Source of the DNA: Clostridium_AM sp964554365
Lineage (GTDB): Bacteria > Bacillota > Clostridia > Clostridiales > Clostridiaceae
Reading direction: 5' to 3'
DNA: 64,000 bases
Assembly (NCBI GenBank): GCA_964554365.1
Contig: CAZKOJ010000003.1
Coordinates: 1 to 64,000, forward strand
The translations under genes were made by a program, and so were the position numbers. Shown here in pieces: positions 17,487 through 26,352 of the stretch. The notes beneath the pieces are model-generated. The model did no database searches and was not told where the DNA came from. It saw only the letters and a list, made by a program, of their open reading frames with translations. Position 1 is the first letter of the stretch; each line of letters starts with the position of its first letter.

Positions 17487-18377
17487 ATGGAAATTAGATT
17501 AAATAATGTAAGTAAACAATATAAAAACATAAAATCATTGGAAAGTATTGATTTAACTATTAAAACACCAGCTATGATTGGATTTTTAGGACCTAATGGA
17601 GCAGGAAAGAGTACTCTTATGAAAATTTTAGTTGGACAGCTTATGCCCTCACAGGGAAATATAACTATAGATGGAAAGGAACTTAGCAAAAACTTAAATT
17701 ACTTAAAAAGAAGACTAGGATATTTACCTCAGGATTTTGGATTATATGATGAACTTACTGTAGAACAGTTTTTAGATTATATGGCATGTTTAAAGGGTAT
17801 TAAAGAAAATAAAGAAGAAACTATAAAAATTTGTATTAAAAACACAAATCTTCAAGAAAAAAGAAAAGCCAAAATTAAAACTCTTTCAGGAGGCCAAAAG
17901 CAGAGAGTTGGAATTGCACAGGCTATTCTTAGTGATCCAGAATTAATTATAGTGGATGAACCAACAGTAGGACTTGACCCTGAAGAGAGAATAAAATATA
18001 GAAACTTATTTTCTCAAGGTGCAAGTAATAAAATTGTTATATTGTCTACACATATTGTAGAGGATGTTGAATCCATATGTAACCAGCTTATTGTATTAAA
18101 TAAAGGAAAAATTTTATTTAATGGGCTGCCAGGTGAATTGGTTAAAATAGCTGTAGGTCATGTGGGTATTGTTGAAATTAGTAATGAAGAAAAAGAAAAG
18201 TTTATGGGAAAAGAATCTGAAGGAAATTTTAAAGTAACATCAACTATTGTAAAACCAACTGGTATTCATTACAAAATAGTAGGAGATGTACTTCCAAATT
18301 TTTGTGAACAAGTCACCCCTTCTCTTGAAGATGCCTATGTATATTGCATGCTTAAGGAGGGACAGTTCAGTGATTAA
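17487..18377 (+). CDS. ABC-2 type transporter ATP-binding protein
   Basis: ATG 17487 is chosen because AAGGAG at 17473-17478 is 8 nt away; a GTG at 17478 overlaps the ribosome-binding site. 296 aa. Walker A GPNGAGKST, Q-loop LPQDFGLYDE, signature LSGGQKQRVGIAQA, Walker B LIIVDEPTVGLD, switch STHIVED. The C-terminal ~80 residues are the extra domain common in BcrA/CcmA-like drug and antimicrobial-peptide exporters. First gene of a six-gene operon; it overlaps the next by 8 nt. Its membrane partners are the three permeases downstream. Confidence 0.92.
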   Translation: MEIRLNNVSKQYKNIKSLESIDLTIKTPAMIGFLGPNGAGKSTLMKILVGQLMPSQGNITIDGKELSKNLNYLKRRLGYLPQDFGLYDELTVEQFLDYMACLKGIKENKEETIKICIKNTNLQEKRKAKIKTLSGGQKQRVGIAQAILSDPELIIVDEPTVGLDPEERIKYRNLFSQGASNKIVILSTHIVEDVESICNQLIVLNKGKILFNGLPGELVKIAVGHVGIVEISNEEKEKFMGKESEGNFKVTSTIVKPTGIHYKIVGDVLPNFCEQVTPSLEDAYVYCMLKEGQFSD

Positions 18378-20547
18378 TAATTTTGAATTGTTAAAAAGTG
18401 AAATAAAGGCTTTTTCAAAATTTAAAATGCTTTGGATTGTGATTTTAGTTACAAATATATTTATGATAGTTGGTATAAATTCTATAAATTTATCAAATGA
18501 AATGAGCCTTCATAATATAAAAATGACTTCTCTAACTAGTGCCCTTGGTTCTGCTAAATATGGTGCACTGGCTGGAGCATTAGCATTTTCAATGTTTACT
18601 ATTTTAATACTAAGCAGAGATACTCGAAATAGAATTAAGTCCATTATATATTCCTCTATTGATGAGCAAAAACTATTAATTATACGCGTATTTGCTATAA
18701 TTTTTTATGTGGTGCTTACCGTAATACTTGGAATGATATTTACTATGACAGTTGAAGTAATTATATATAAAGTACCTGTTCACTTTTTTGACTATCTATA
18801 TTGTTATGCTGTTATAGCATTTCCAGCATTACTTTTTTCTGTTTTTATAAGTATAGGCTTATATTTAATTAGTGAAAGTATAGATATAAGCATTTTATTT
18901 ATACTTGTATTATTTTTTATTAGTTTTTTATCATCTAACTATTTACTTAATTGGGCACAGACTGGAGTCACAATATTTTCAGATTTTGCTGGCATTAGAC
19001 CAGTTTCAAAATTAATACTATATAATAGGCTTCTCTGGTTTAGTGTTTCAATTTCAATCTTATTAATAGGACTTTTGTTTAGAAGAAGATATGAAGCTTT
19101 AATATTAAAGTCTTTTGCTTTCAATGCACAAAGTAAAGTATTAATATTGTTAGTAGTCTTAACTATAAGTAGTTCAGCCTTTATTTATATAAAAGAACCC
19201 TATACCATGAATATTAATCCAAACACTAATAATTTCACTATAAATACAGCTGTGAAATTAAAAAAGGTACACCCTGAAGTTACATTTCATAATGATAAAG
19301 AAACCTTAGATGCGAAAGTTTATTATGAATTTGAAAATAACGCTTCCAATTCTATTCAATTTACCATCAACGAAGGACTTAAAATTAAAAACATAAAGGT
19401 TAATGGGGAATTATGTACCTATGAAAAAATAGAAAAAACAAATAATATTCAAATTTCAATTCCTAAAACTAAAGATATTAAAGTTAGTATATGTTATGAA
19501 GGAAAAATAAAGTATTATAAAGGTGGAGCAGTTGCAGGTTATATTTGTAAAGATAATATTTACTTGTTAGAACAATCTAACTGGATTTTCAAACCTTTAA
19601 CAGCAAATGAGAAAACTATAGATATTGAAGGCTATTACAGTGCTCCAGCTAACTTATCTGTTATAACTCCTGGAAAAATTACAAATGTAAAAAGTCAAAA
19701 TGGAAATAAAGTGTGGAATTTTCAGTTTAAATCAAAAGACATAAACATAGGAGCTTTTGCAGCTGAATATAAAAAATCTAAATTTAACATTAAAGGTACA
19801 GAAATAGAGTTTTATTATTCTCCAAAGCATGAAGCTTATATAAGAAATATCAGCACTAAGGAAAATATGAACATTGAAAAGTATATAAAAAATATGTTTC
19901 AGTGTTATTCTGATAACCTAGGAAATTATTATTCTAAAGAATATCCTTTGAAAATTGTTGAAAGTTCCATATATAAAACAGGAGGACATTCTTCTGGTAA
20001 TGTGATTACTTTTGCAGAATACATGGTGAATCGTGAGATCAACGGTAATATAGATCACTATACTTTAATACATGATTTAGATATTATAGCTCATGAAATG
20101 GCTCATCAATGGTGGGGTACCGGAGTAAATTTTACTACTCAGGGAAGCTGGTCAGATGAAGGCCTGGCAGAATATTCTAGTTATAAGTATATACAAAAAG
20201 AATTTGGAAAATTTAGAAATGGTCCATCTAAACAATTAGTAGATTTAAAAGTAGATGGATGGCAGCAAGGAGTTAATTCTTTAAGTAAAAATTATTATTT
20301 AAAAAGTGCTAAAAACCTAGAAAAATTAAATAAAAACCATAGAGAAAAATTTGAACTTCAAAAGCTTAAAATGCAGCGTTACAATATGATACCTCTTCAA
20401 CTGAAAAAAACAGAAAAACTTCAAGGCGAAGAAATTTTTTCAAAGAATCTATCTAAAGTGTATACAAACAATATTCTAAAGGACTTAAGTTACGAAGAAT
20501 TTCTACATGAAATGGGGATTTCAAAGGAGGCGTTTTCCTGTGATTAA
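18370..20547 (+). CDS. ABC-2 permease fused to an M1-family zinc metallopeptidase
   Basis: Start GTG 18370 is chosen for its AAGGAGG site at 18355-18361; upstream ATGs overlap the ATPase gene. 725 aa. The first ~270 residues hold six to seven membrane segments of an ABC-2 permease. Then comes a beta-rich domain (~300-480) and a gluzincin domain with HEMAHQWWG (first His ~574) and the third zinc ligand in DEGLAEY, 19 residues on, as in M1 aminopeptidases. The substrate-binding GxMEN motif is not evident; GGHSSGN occupies its place. Fusions of this type are known, but their substrate is not. The peptidase face should be extracytoplasmic if helix counting is right. Confidence 0.88.
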   Translation: MINNFELLKSEIKAFSKFKMLWIVILVTNIFMIVGINSINLSNEMSLHNIKMTSLTSALGSAKYGALAGALAFSMFTILILSRDTRNRIKSIIYSSIDEQKLLIIRVFAIIFYVVLTVILGMIFTMTVEVIIYKVPVHFFDYLYCYAVIAFPALLFSVFISIGLYLISESIDISILFILVLFFISFLSSNYLLNWAQTGVTIFSDFAGIRPVSKLILYNRLLWFSVSISILLIGLLFRRRYEALILKSFAFNAQSKVLILLVVLTISSSAFIYIKEPYTMNINPNTNNFTINTAVKLKKVHPEVTFHNDKETLDAKVYYEFENNASNSIQFTINEGLKIKNIKVNGELCTYEKIEKTNNIQISIPKTKDIKVSICYEGKIKYYKGGAVAGYICKDNIYLLEQSNWIFKPLTANEKTIDIEGYYSAPANLSVITPGKITNVKSQNGNKVWNFQFKSKDINIGAFAAEYKKSKFNIKGTEIEFYYSPKHEAYIRNISTKENMNIEKYIKNMFQCYSDNLGNYYSKEYPLKIVESSIYKTGGHSSGNVITFAEYMVNREINGNIDHYTLIHDLDIIAHEMAHQWWGTGVNFTTQGSWSDEGLAEYSSYKYIQKEFGKFRNGPSKQLVDLKVDGWQQGVNSLSKNYYLKSAKNLEKLNKNHREKFELQKLKMQRYNMIPLQLKKTEKLQGEEIFSKNLSKVYTNNILKDLSYEEFLHEMGISKEAFSCD

Positions 20548-21274
20548 TCTAGTTTTGTTAAAATATGAAATGCGCAGACTTATATTCACCAAAAAATATT
20601 TTTATATGATACTTTTGCTTACCATATGGACAGTAGATATGTTAATGAGGTTAGTTATAAATGGATTTTCGGACACAGCTCCCTTTTCACAGTGGAGTTA
20701 TACAAACTTTATTACTTTAGTTTCTCCTATACTTTTAATAATATTAATACTTTTATGCACAAGCATATTTTCTGAAAGAGAAAAAGCCATAAGAAACATT
20801 ATTTATTCCACACCAATTTCAGAAGCAAAGTATTATATAATGAAAGGTTCTGCGGTTGCTTTAGTATTTATTATTACAGCAGTTATTCCTGTTATAATTA
20901 GTTTTGTATATTATGCTTTTTTATTTGAATATACGCAGTATCAGTATTTTATAGTTCCTATACTTTTATTTATAATACCTTGTAGTGTATTTATTTTCGG
21001 TTTTTCAATTGTTTTAGGAAAAATAAATGGCAAGCTTCTATACGCTTTAATTCCTTTGACTTTTATAATGGGTTGCTTAGGTTCAAGGTCCTTACCTGTG
21101 TGGTTAGATCTTTTTGGAAATAATTTTTTGCAAGGATATGGCCTATTTATACTTACAAGTAATAGTGAAGTAGTTCCTTATATTATACCAAGTAATTTTA
21201 TTTACAGCAGGCTAGTATTTGTAGTTTTAGGAATATTGCTATTTATATTTTCATGTAAGCATAAAAGGAATTAA
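20540..21274 (+). CDS. ABC-2 type permease
   Basis: GTG 20540, with AAAGGAGG upstream, overlaps the end of the fusion gene by 8 nt, mirroring that gene's own VIN start. 244 aa with six hydrophobic segments and a conserved REKAIRNIIYSTPIS cytoplasmic loop. It resembles the permease half of the upstream fusion protein (SRDTRNRIKSIIYSSI loop), which suggests the two arose by duplication and pair in one transporter. Confidence 0.85.
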   Translation: MINLVLLKYEMRRLIFTKKYFYMILLLTIWTVDMLMRLVINGFSDTAPFSQWSYTNFITLVSPILLIILILLCTSIFSEREKAIRNIIYSTPISEAKYYIMKGSAVALVFIITAVIPVIISFVYYAFLFEYTQYQYFIVPILLFIIPCSVFIFGFSIVLGKINGKLLYALIPLTFIMGCLGSRSLPVWLDLFGNNFLQGYGLFILTSNSEVVPYIIPSNFIYSRLVFVVLGILLFIFSCKHKRN

Positions 21275-21309
21275 AAATATATGGTTATAAACTAAAAGGA
21301 GGTATGCCA

Positions 21310-21852
21310 GTGGATGAAGATAAATTACTAATGGAGAAGTTTCAAAAAGGCAGTGAGCAGTGCTTTGAAGAGCTTATAATAAAGTATAGAGCTGCAGCAG
21401 TATGTTTTGCTGCACGGTATACCTCAGATAAATATATTGCAGAGGATATTGCTCAAGAAAGCTTTGCTTATTTCTATGTATATAAGGACAAGTATGACAA
21501 TAAGTATTCTTTTAAAACTTATTTGTTTACCATTATACGTAATAAAAGCATTGATTACTACAGGAAAATTAAAAGAGAGGATCTTAATTATAATTTATAT
21601 AACTTAAGCAGTTTAGATACTCCTGAAGATATAATATTAAGAGATGAAAGAAAAAATTTAGTTAGAAACAATATAAATAAGCTAAAAGAAGATTATAAGA
21701 TAGCTATTTATTTAATAGATTATGAAGAATTTAGCTACAAAGAAACTGGAATAATTATGAAGAAAAACCTAGCTCAAATGAAAATACTAGTTTATAGAGC
21801 AAGAAAAAAATTAAAGCTATTAATGGAAGAGGAGGGATATACAATTGAATGA
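21310..21852 (+). CDS. ECF-type RNA polymerase sigma factor
   Basis: GTG 21310 is preferred (AAAGGAGG, 7-nt spacing); ATG 21304 is too close to the ribosome-binding site. 180 aa. Region 2 (~12-80) has FEELIIKYRAAAVCFAARYT and IAEDIAQESFAYFYVY. Region 4 (~125-172) has YKIAIYLIDYEEFSYKETG and KILVYRARKKLKLL. The intervening linker is short, with no sigma-3 domain. It lies in the transporter operon, directly before a small membrane protein that could be its anti-sigma factor. Probably drives its own operon, linking the exporter to an envelope signal. Confidence 0.87.
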   Translation: MDEDKLLMEKFQKGSEQCFEELIIKYRAAAVCFAARYTSDKYIAEDIAQESFAYFYVYKDKYDNKYSFKTYLFTIIRNKSIDYYRKIKREDLNYNLYNLSSLDTPEDIILRDERKNLVRNNINKLKEDYKIAIYLIDYEEFSYKETGIIMKKNLAQMKILVYRARKKLKLLMEEEGYTIE

Positions 21853-22123
21853 AAAAGATAAGGACTTTATTCATAATGTTCATAAGAAAATAAGTTATAT
21901 TGAGCATGTTAGATGCGAAGAAGAAAAAGTTCAACAGTACAAAAGATCAAATATGAAAAAAAATATTAAACTAGCCTTAGGTTTTATTATAGTTCTCTGT
22001 ATAATCTTGATTCCTGCACTTATAACAAAGAGTTTTGATATGATATATGTATTTATTTTAGGAATGTGTATTTTAGGTTTTTGCTGTTACTATGAAAATT
22101 ACTCAAAGGAGATATCTCAATGA
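21845..22123 (+). CDS. Small membrane protein, possible anti-sigma factor
   Basis: The TTG start at 21845 has GGAGGG 8 nt upstream and overlaps the sigma gene by 8 nt. 92 aa: a charged cytoplasmic-looking N-terminus (~1-38, with HNVHKKISYIEHVRCEEEKV) and two membrane helices (~41-60 and 65-82). Position directly after an ECF sigma factor and a short polar N-terminus followed by membrane helices are typical for anti-sigma factors. No known anti-sigma domain (zinc ASD or RsiW) is recognised. Confidence 0.6.
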   Translation: MNEKDKDFIHNVHKKISYIEHVRCEEEKVQQYKRSNMKKNIKLALGFIIVLCIILIPALITKSFDMIYVFILGMCILGFCCYYENYSKEISQ

Positions 22124-23247
22124 TTTTAAATATTATATGGAAAGAAATAAAATATCAGCTCAAAAACATAACCTTTTATGGCTTTTTCATAGTAATTTTA
22201 CTCATGTTTTTTTCTCAGCTTGGTATTCCAAAAGTAAATGACTTAACTTTAATAAAACAAAAAGAAAATTTTTATAGAACTGAAAAAATCACGGACAAAG
22301 ATAAAGAAATGAAACAACTGTATTTATTCTTAAATAATGATTATGCAAAAGGTACTGTACAAAAATATAAAACTGTATTTGGATATAATGTTAAGTTAAA
22401 TGATAGTGGAAAAGATTATTTGAAAGCAGTAATTGATAAGATTTATACTTTTGATAGTGAAAATAATTTAAAAATAAAGGTTTCATATAATGAATATTTA
22501 GATTTACTTAGAGATTTGGATAAAAAATTGAAGGGAAATACTATTTATGGAGATAATTATAGATCTGGTATTTTGAATGAAGCAACATCCTTGCAAAAAG
22601 CAGTGAAAACTTTTAATGATGTTATGAGAAAAGATAAATTTACTAATGCCTATGGAAGGCTTTTTGCAGACTATATGGGAATCACAGCAGGATTTTTTCC
22701 AGTATTTCTATCTGCATTTATTTTTATAAGAGAAAAAAATAAAAAGGAATATGAGAAAATATACAGCTCCAAGCTTTCATTTACAAAATATATTCTAGCT
22801 AAATATATAGGAATATGTATTTGTATAATGGGGTGTTATTTTATATTAGCAACCTACACCACCTTAGCATATTCAAAATTTGCTTTGGACACTAATTATG
22901 TAATTGATAGAATGGCTATATATAAGTACACTTTTGCCTGGATAGCTCCAACTGTACTTTTTACTACTGCTTTTGGTATTCTAACAGCTGCAATTTTTAA
23001 TAATCGAATTGCGGCAATAGCAGCTCAATTAATTCTATGGTCTATCAGTATTCAAGATTTAATTGGATATTATGGATTAACCAATTATGTAATAAGATTT
23101 AACGAATTTGGACAATATGATAAATACCTCCAGTTTCGAACTACAATCATTGAAAATAGAATTTTTTATACTTTAATCTCCTTTGTGGTTGTTTTATTAG
23201 GTGCACATGTCTGGACTAAATTTAGGGAAAAAGGTACTTATTCATAA
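22120..23247 (+). CDS. ABC-2 type permease with large extracytoplasmic loop
   Basis: 375 aa, overlapping the previous gene by ATGA. One membrane helix near the N-terminus (~19-36) is followed by ~150 residues of lysine-rich soluble domain, then five to six helices from ~190. The arrangement is that of ABC-2 permeases such as those in bacitracin or lantibiotic exporters. Last gene of the operon. The soluble loop, probably outside the membrane, sits in a transporter that also carries an extracytoplasmic peptidase, which suggests peptide handling. Confidence 0.8.
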   Translation: MILNIIWKEIKYQLKNITFYGFFIVILLMFFSQLGIPKVNDLTLIKQKENFYRTEKITDKDKEMKQLYLFLNNDYAKGTVQKYKTVFGYNVKLNDSGKDYLKAVIDKIYTFDSENNLKIKVSYNEYLDLLRDLDKKLKGNTIYGDNYRSGILNEATSLQKAVKTFNDVMRKDKFTNAYGRLFADYMGITAGFFPVFLSAFIFIREKNKKEYEKIYSSKLSFTKYILAKYIGICICIMGCYFILATYTTLAYSKFALDTNYVIDRMAIYKYTFAWIAPTVLFTTAFGILTAAIFNNRIAAIAAQLILWSISIQDLIGYYGLTNYVIRFNEFGQYDKYLQFRTTIIENRIFYTLISFVVVLLGAHVWTKFREKGTYS

Positions 23248-23257
23248 CACTGTAGTA

Positions 23258-23289
23258 GCTAGATCAGATGTCAATCCACCTGATCTAGC
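23258..23289 (+). terminator. Hairpin after the six-gene operon
   Basis: GCTAGATCAG and CTGATCTAGC form a perfect 10-bp stem with a 12-nt loop just past the last permease. No T-run follows, so it may stabilise or terminate the transcript. Confidence 0.5.
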
Positions 23290-23394
23290 AAAACAAATTG
23301 TTAGCAACTCCTAGGGGGCTTTGGCGGACCTCAAGTATGTCTTAGGTCTATAAATCATCCAGAAATATTTTTAAAATCTATATGATAACTCACT

Positions 23395-24156
23395 TCATCT
23401 AGGATTTTTTACGCTTTTAGTTATTACACTGCTTGGATTTACATTAAACTCTATAATTAAGTTATTATAAGGTGGAGCATTTATACCTACTTTTAAACCT
23501 ACAGCTATATTATAATCTGATATACATATATTTTCTGTAGTATTCTGTTCAATAGCTAATATTTCTACTTCATTTAAACAAAATTGTTCATCGTTACCAT
23601 ATAATCTCAAAATTTCATTTTCAATATATGGATTTAGTAATGTTACTATTACTTTATCTTCAATGCTTAAAATTGTACTTTTAGATTTTTCTTCTCGTTG
23701 TTTATATATATATTTATAATGTGAAGGACTGCCCCATTTTTCAACTCTATTATATTCAGGTATAGATGAATTAAAATAAACTATTATAGGGCAACTATTT
23801 AACTTTGGATGAGCATTGAAAAACTCCCTATCACCGTATCTTATAGCTTCTAGGGCTAAAGGTAATTCCCTCCTAAAAACGCCATTACGTATAGCTGCAT
23901 TTCCTATATCAAACTCACCATCTACATCCAAATAAACATTGAGTAAATACTCATTGTTTATCTTACACCACTCTGCTAATACCTCATCTCTCATTGAGGT
24001 AACTTTATCATATGCATATGCTAAGCCAATTGTAAGAAAAAGTTCTCCGGTTACATCGGAATGTGTTAGTGTATATCGTCTACATATAATTGGTTCAGTA
24101 GTTGTAACACCATGTCTAAACTCTACTGACAATTTTTTAGGATTTAATCTTGCCAA
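23395..24156 (-). CDS. Staygreen (SGR)-family protein
   Basis: The TTG start at 24156 follows GGAGAAGGTGG; the ATG at 24189 has no ribosome-binding site. 253 aa. The N-terminal half has the SGR signature: NPKKLSVEFRHGVTTTEPI, RRYTLTHSDVTGELFLTIG, and the WCKINNEYLLNVYLDVDG block. Plant SGR removes Mg from chlorophyll a, and some bacterial homologues show Mg-dechelatase activity in vitro. The C-terminal ~100 residues lack a match I know. It stands alone on the minus strand, with no porphyrin genes nearby, so the native substrate is unknown. Confidence 0.8.
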   Translation of the reverse strand: MARLNPKKLSVEFRHGVTTTEPIICRRYTLTHSDVTGELFLTIGLAYAYDKVTSMRDEVLAEWCKINNEYLLNVYLDVDGEFDIGNAAIRNGVFRRELPLALEAIRYGDREFFNAHPKLNSCPIIVYFNSSIPEYNRVEKWGSPSHYKYIYKQREEKSKSTILSIEDKVIVTLLNPYIENEILRLYGNDEQFCLNEVEILAIEQNTTENICISDYNIAVGLKVGINAPPYNNLIIEFNVNPSSVITKSVKNPR

Positions 24157-24299
24157 AGATACCACCTTCTCCAAAATAAAATTACACATATAGTTAATAA
24201 TATGAAACTATTTAACCATATGTGTAACTAAAAATCTTTTTGAAAAAGCGTTTAAATTTTAATTTTATTATTATCATTCATATTTACTAACCCACTAAA

Positions 24300-24479
24300 T
24301 TATTTATTTTCTTTTTCGTCTATTTTTTCTATTATTTTATCCAATTTCTTCTCTATATTGTTATTAGACTTTACTATGTTTAACACTATCTTAGTGCCTT
24401 TTACAAAAATGAATGCTATTGCAATCAAAATAGCAAAATTTATGATTGTAGCAATAATTTGAGAAAAATTTATTTCCAT
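24300..24479 (-). CDS. Small membrane protein with C-terminal coiled coil
   Basis: ATG 24479 is chosen for AGGGGG 5 nt upstream. 59 aa: a hydrophobic helix (~6-30, SQIIATIINFAILIAIAFIF) and a charged amphipathic tail (NNIEKKLDKIIEKIDEKE). The layout recalls the N-terminus of F-ATPase b subunits or small holin-like proteins, but no family can be named. Confidence 0.55.
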   Translation of the reverse strand: MEINFSQIIATIINFAILIAIAFIFVKGTKIVLNIVKSNNNIEKKLDKIIEKIDEKENK

Positions 24480-24709
24480 GATATCCCCCTTCACTCTTGT
24501 GATTTTTTAATTTGATACTGTTATCTAATCGAAAGCATCAAATATTTCACCAACTATGCACTTATAATTGGATTGATAGTTATATATTTACATATATAAC
24601 TATATCACATTTTAGACATTATATTAAATAAATGCAACCACCTAAAATAGGCGATGATTTTAAAGTGACTCCTATTTTATCCATATAAAATAAATTTCTA
24701 TAACATTAG

Positions 24710-26035
24710 TTACTTATTTTCTAGTGAAACTTTATTAATAATATTTTCTAAGCTTAATTTATATTGCTCTCCTGTACTCATATTTTTAAGTGTTAACAAA
24801 TCACTTTTAACTTCCTCTTCACCAATTATTATTACATATGGAATTCCTAATTTATTGGCATGTGAAAGTTTTTTAGTGAATTTACCATCTTCTAAATAGA
24901 CCTCTGAGTTAATATTGCTTTGTCTTAATTTCTTAGCAACGGTAATAGCATACTCCATATTTTCATCCATAGGAACAACTAACACCTTTGTTAAAGATGA
25001 TGAAGGATTTTCTTTTAGAATACCTAGGTCTCTTAGTTGAGAAAATAATCTAGTCAATCCTATTGACATCCCAACGCCTTGCAGCTTTTGATTAGTATAG
25101 TATTCCGCTAAATCATCATAACGTCCCCCTGAACATATGGAGCCCACATTAGGATAATCATCTAACATTGTTTCATAAACTGTTCCAGTATAGTATTCTA
25201 AGCCTCTAGCTATTTTTAAATCTATTATATAATTTTTTTCAGGAACTCCAAAACAATTAATGTAATAAACAACCTTTGTAAGTTCCTCTATACCTTCCTT
25301 AAAGACTTCATTTTCTATATTCAATTTAATTAGAGAATCTATTATTTCTTGGTTATTTCCATTTATACTAATAAAATTAACTATACTTTCAATAGCAGCT
25401 TTGTCCAATCCTATATTCTTTAATTCTTCACAAATTGAATCAACACCTATTTTTTCCACCTTATCAATAATTCTTAAAACCTCTATACTATTTAAAATCC
25501 CCAGAGAATTGAAGAATCCATTTAAAATTTTTCTGTTATTTATACGTATTTTAAAGGCTTCCAAACCAATCTCTTTAAATATTAAATACATTATGCTTGG
25601 AAGTTCTGCATCATTTACTATATTTAGCTTTCCATTTGTAATAATGTCTATATCGCACTGATAAAATTCACGATAACGTCCTTTTTGATTTCTTTCACCT
25701 CTGTACACTTTACCTATTTGATATCTACGGAAAGGAAAAGTTAAATCAGACATATGCTGGGCTGTGTATCTAGCAAACGGAACTGTTAAGTCAAATCTTA
25801 ATGATAAATCCGTACTTCCCTTAGTAAACCTATAAATTTGTTTATCTGTTTCATCCCCACCCTTAGCTAGCAATATTTCAGTTTTTTCAATTACAGGGGT
25901 ATCCATTGGTATAAAACCACTGTTTTCATAATTTTTTCTAATAACATAGAGAATATTATTAAATGCAATTTGATCAGCTGGTAGTAATTCCATGAACCCT
26001 GGTAAAGTTGATGGTTTAATAATTTGTTTTTTCAT
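24710..26035 (-). CDS. hisS: Histidyl-tRNA synthetase
   Basis: 441 aa class II synthetase charging tRNA-His. Motif 2 appears as RYREFYQCDIDII, the upstream RFDLTVPFARY is canonical, and the histidine-specific HisA loops are seen in IARGLEYYTGTVYE and SGGRYDDL. The C-terminal ~90 residues (VLVVPMDENMEYAITVA) are the anticodon-binding domain, so this is a synthetase and not the shorter HisZ. The ATG has CAGGAGGA upstream. Expression appears to be controlled by the leader at 26070-26250. Confidence 0.9.
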   Translation of the reverse strand: MKKQIIKPSTLPGFMELLPADQIAFNNILYVIRKNYENSGFIPMDTPVIEKTEILLAKGGDETDKQIYRFTKGSTDLSLRFDLTVPFARYTAQHMSDLTFPFRRYQIGKVYRGERNQKGRYREFYQCDIDIITNGKLNIVNDAELPSIMYLIFKEIGLEAFKIRINNRKILNGFFNSLGILNSIEVLRIIDKVEKIGVDSICEELKNIGLDKAAIESIVNFISINGNNQEIIDSLIKLNIENEVFKEGIEELTKVVYYINCFGVPEKNYIIDLKIARGLEYYTGTVYETMLDDYPNVGSICSGGRYDDLAEYYTNQKLQGVGMSIGLTRLFSQLRDLGILKENPSSSLTKVLVVPMDENMEYAITVAKKLRQSNINSEVYLEDGKFTKKLSHANKLGIPYVIIIGEEEVKSDLLTLKNMSTGEQYKLSLENIINKVSLENK

Positions 26036-26069
26036 TTTAGTCCTCCTGAAATTATAATATATTTAATAT

Positions 26070-26103
26070 AAAAAAACCCATGCAGGCGTTGTACCTACAC
26101 AGG
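26070..26103 (-). terminator. Leader terminator of hisS
   Basis: On the minus strand CCTGTGTAGG pairs fully (with wobbles) with CCTGCATGGG around a 7-nt loop, followed by seven T. It ends ~35 nt before the hisS ATG, so transcription must read through it, making it an attenuator. Its first two bases are shared with the preceding hairpin. Confidence 0.75.
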
Positions 26104-26137
26104 TGATAACTCTTTAACTAAACAACTTGTCATCACC
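26102..26137 (-). promoter_or_regulatory. hisS leader hairpin competing with the terminator
   Basis: GGTGATGAC pairs with GTTATCACC (9 bp, one wobble); its last two bases overlap the foot of the terminator stem, so the two structures interfere. Confidence 0.5.
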
Positions 26138-26141
26138 ATAA

Positions 26142-26175
26142 ATACAGCTACCTAAAAACTCAAGTAGACCTGTAT
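26142..26175 (-). promoter_or_regulatory. hisS leader hairpin 1 (possible anti-antiterminator)
   Basis: ATACAG-GT-CTACTT pairs with AGGTAG-CTGTAT as a 12-bp stem with a bulge. Its 5' strand ATACAGG could instead pair with CCTGTGT of the terminator (26097-26103), giving a switch between read-through and stop. Confidence 0.45.
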
Positions 26176-26205
26176 CTATGATTAATTTTTTCATGATACA
26201 AATCT

Positions 26206-26250
26206 TTAATAATGATGATTTAATTTACATGTTTTATTTGAATTTTCCAT
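26206..26250 (-). CDS. Putative hisS leader peptide (14 aa, ends His-His-Tyr)
   Basis: ATG 26250 follows AGGAGAGACATT and encodes MENSNKTCKLNHHY then TAA. Two adjacent His codons near the end of a short, well-initiated ORF ahead of a leader terminator suggest histidine-dependent translation attenuation. The stop lies ~30 nt before hairpin 1, so the exact mechanism is unclear. Confidence 0.5.
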   Translation of the reverse strand: MENSNKTCKLNHHY

Positions 26251-26352
26251 AATGTCTCTCCTAAATGTATAATTTTCACAATTGTAACACATCACAATTA
26301 AGTATTCAAGATGAATATAGGTATTTTCGTGATTTTTTACTCTTTACCACAC

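Noticed and set aside
26030..26300. T-box riboswitch in front of hisS
   Set aside because: No UGGN-containing T-box sequence or long specifier Stem I was found; GUAGGUACAACGC only loosely resembles the T-box. A covariance search could overturn this.
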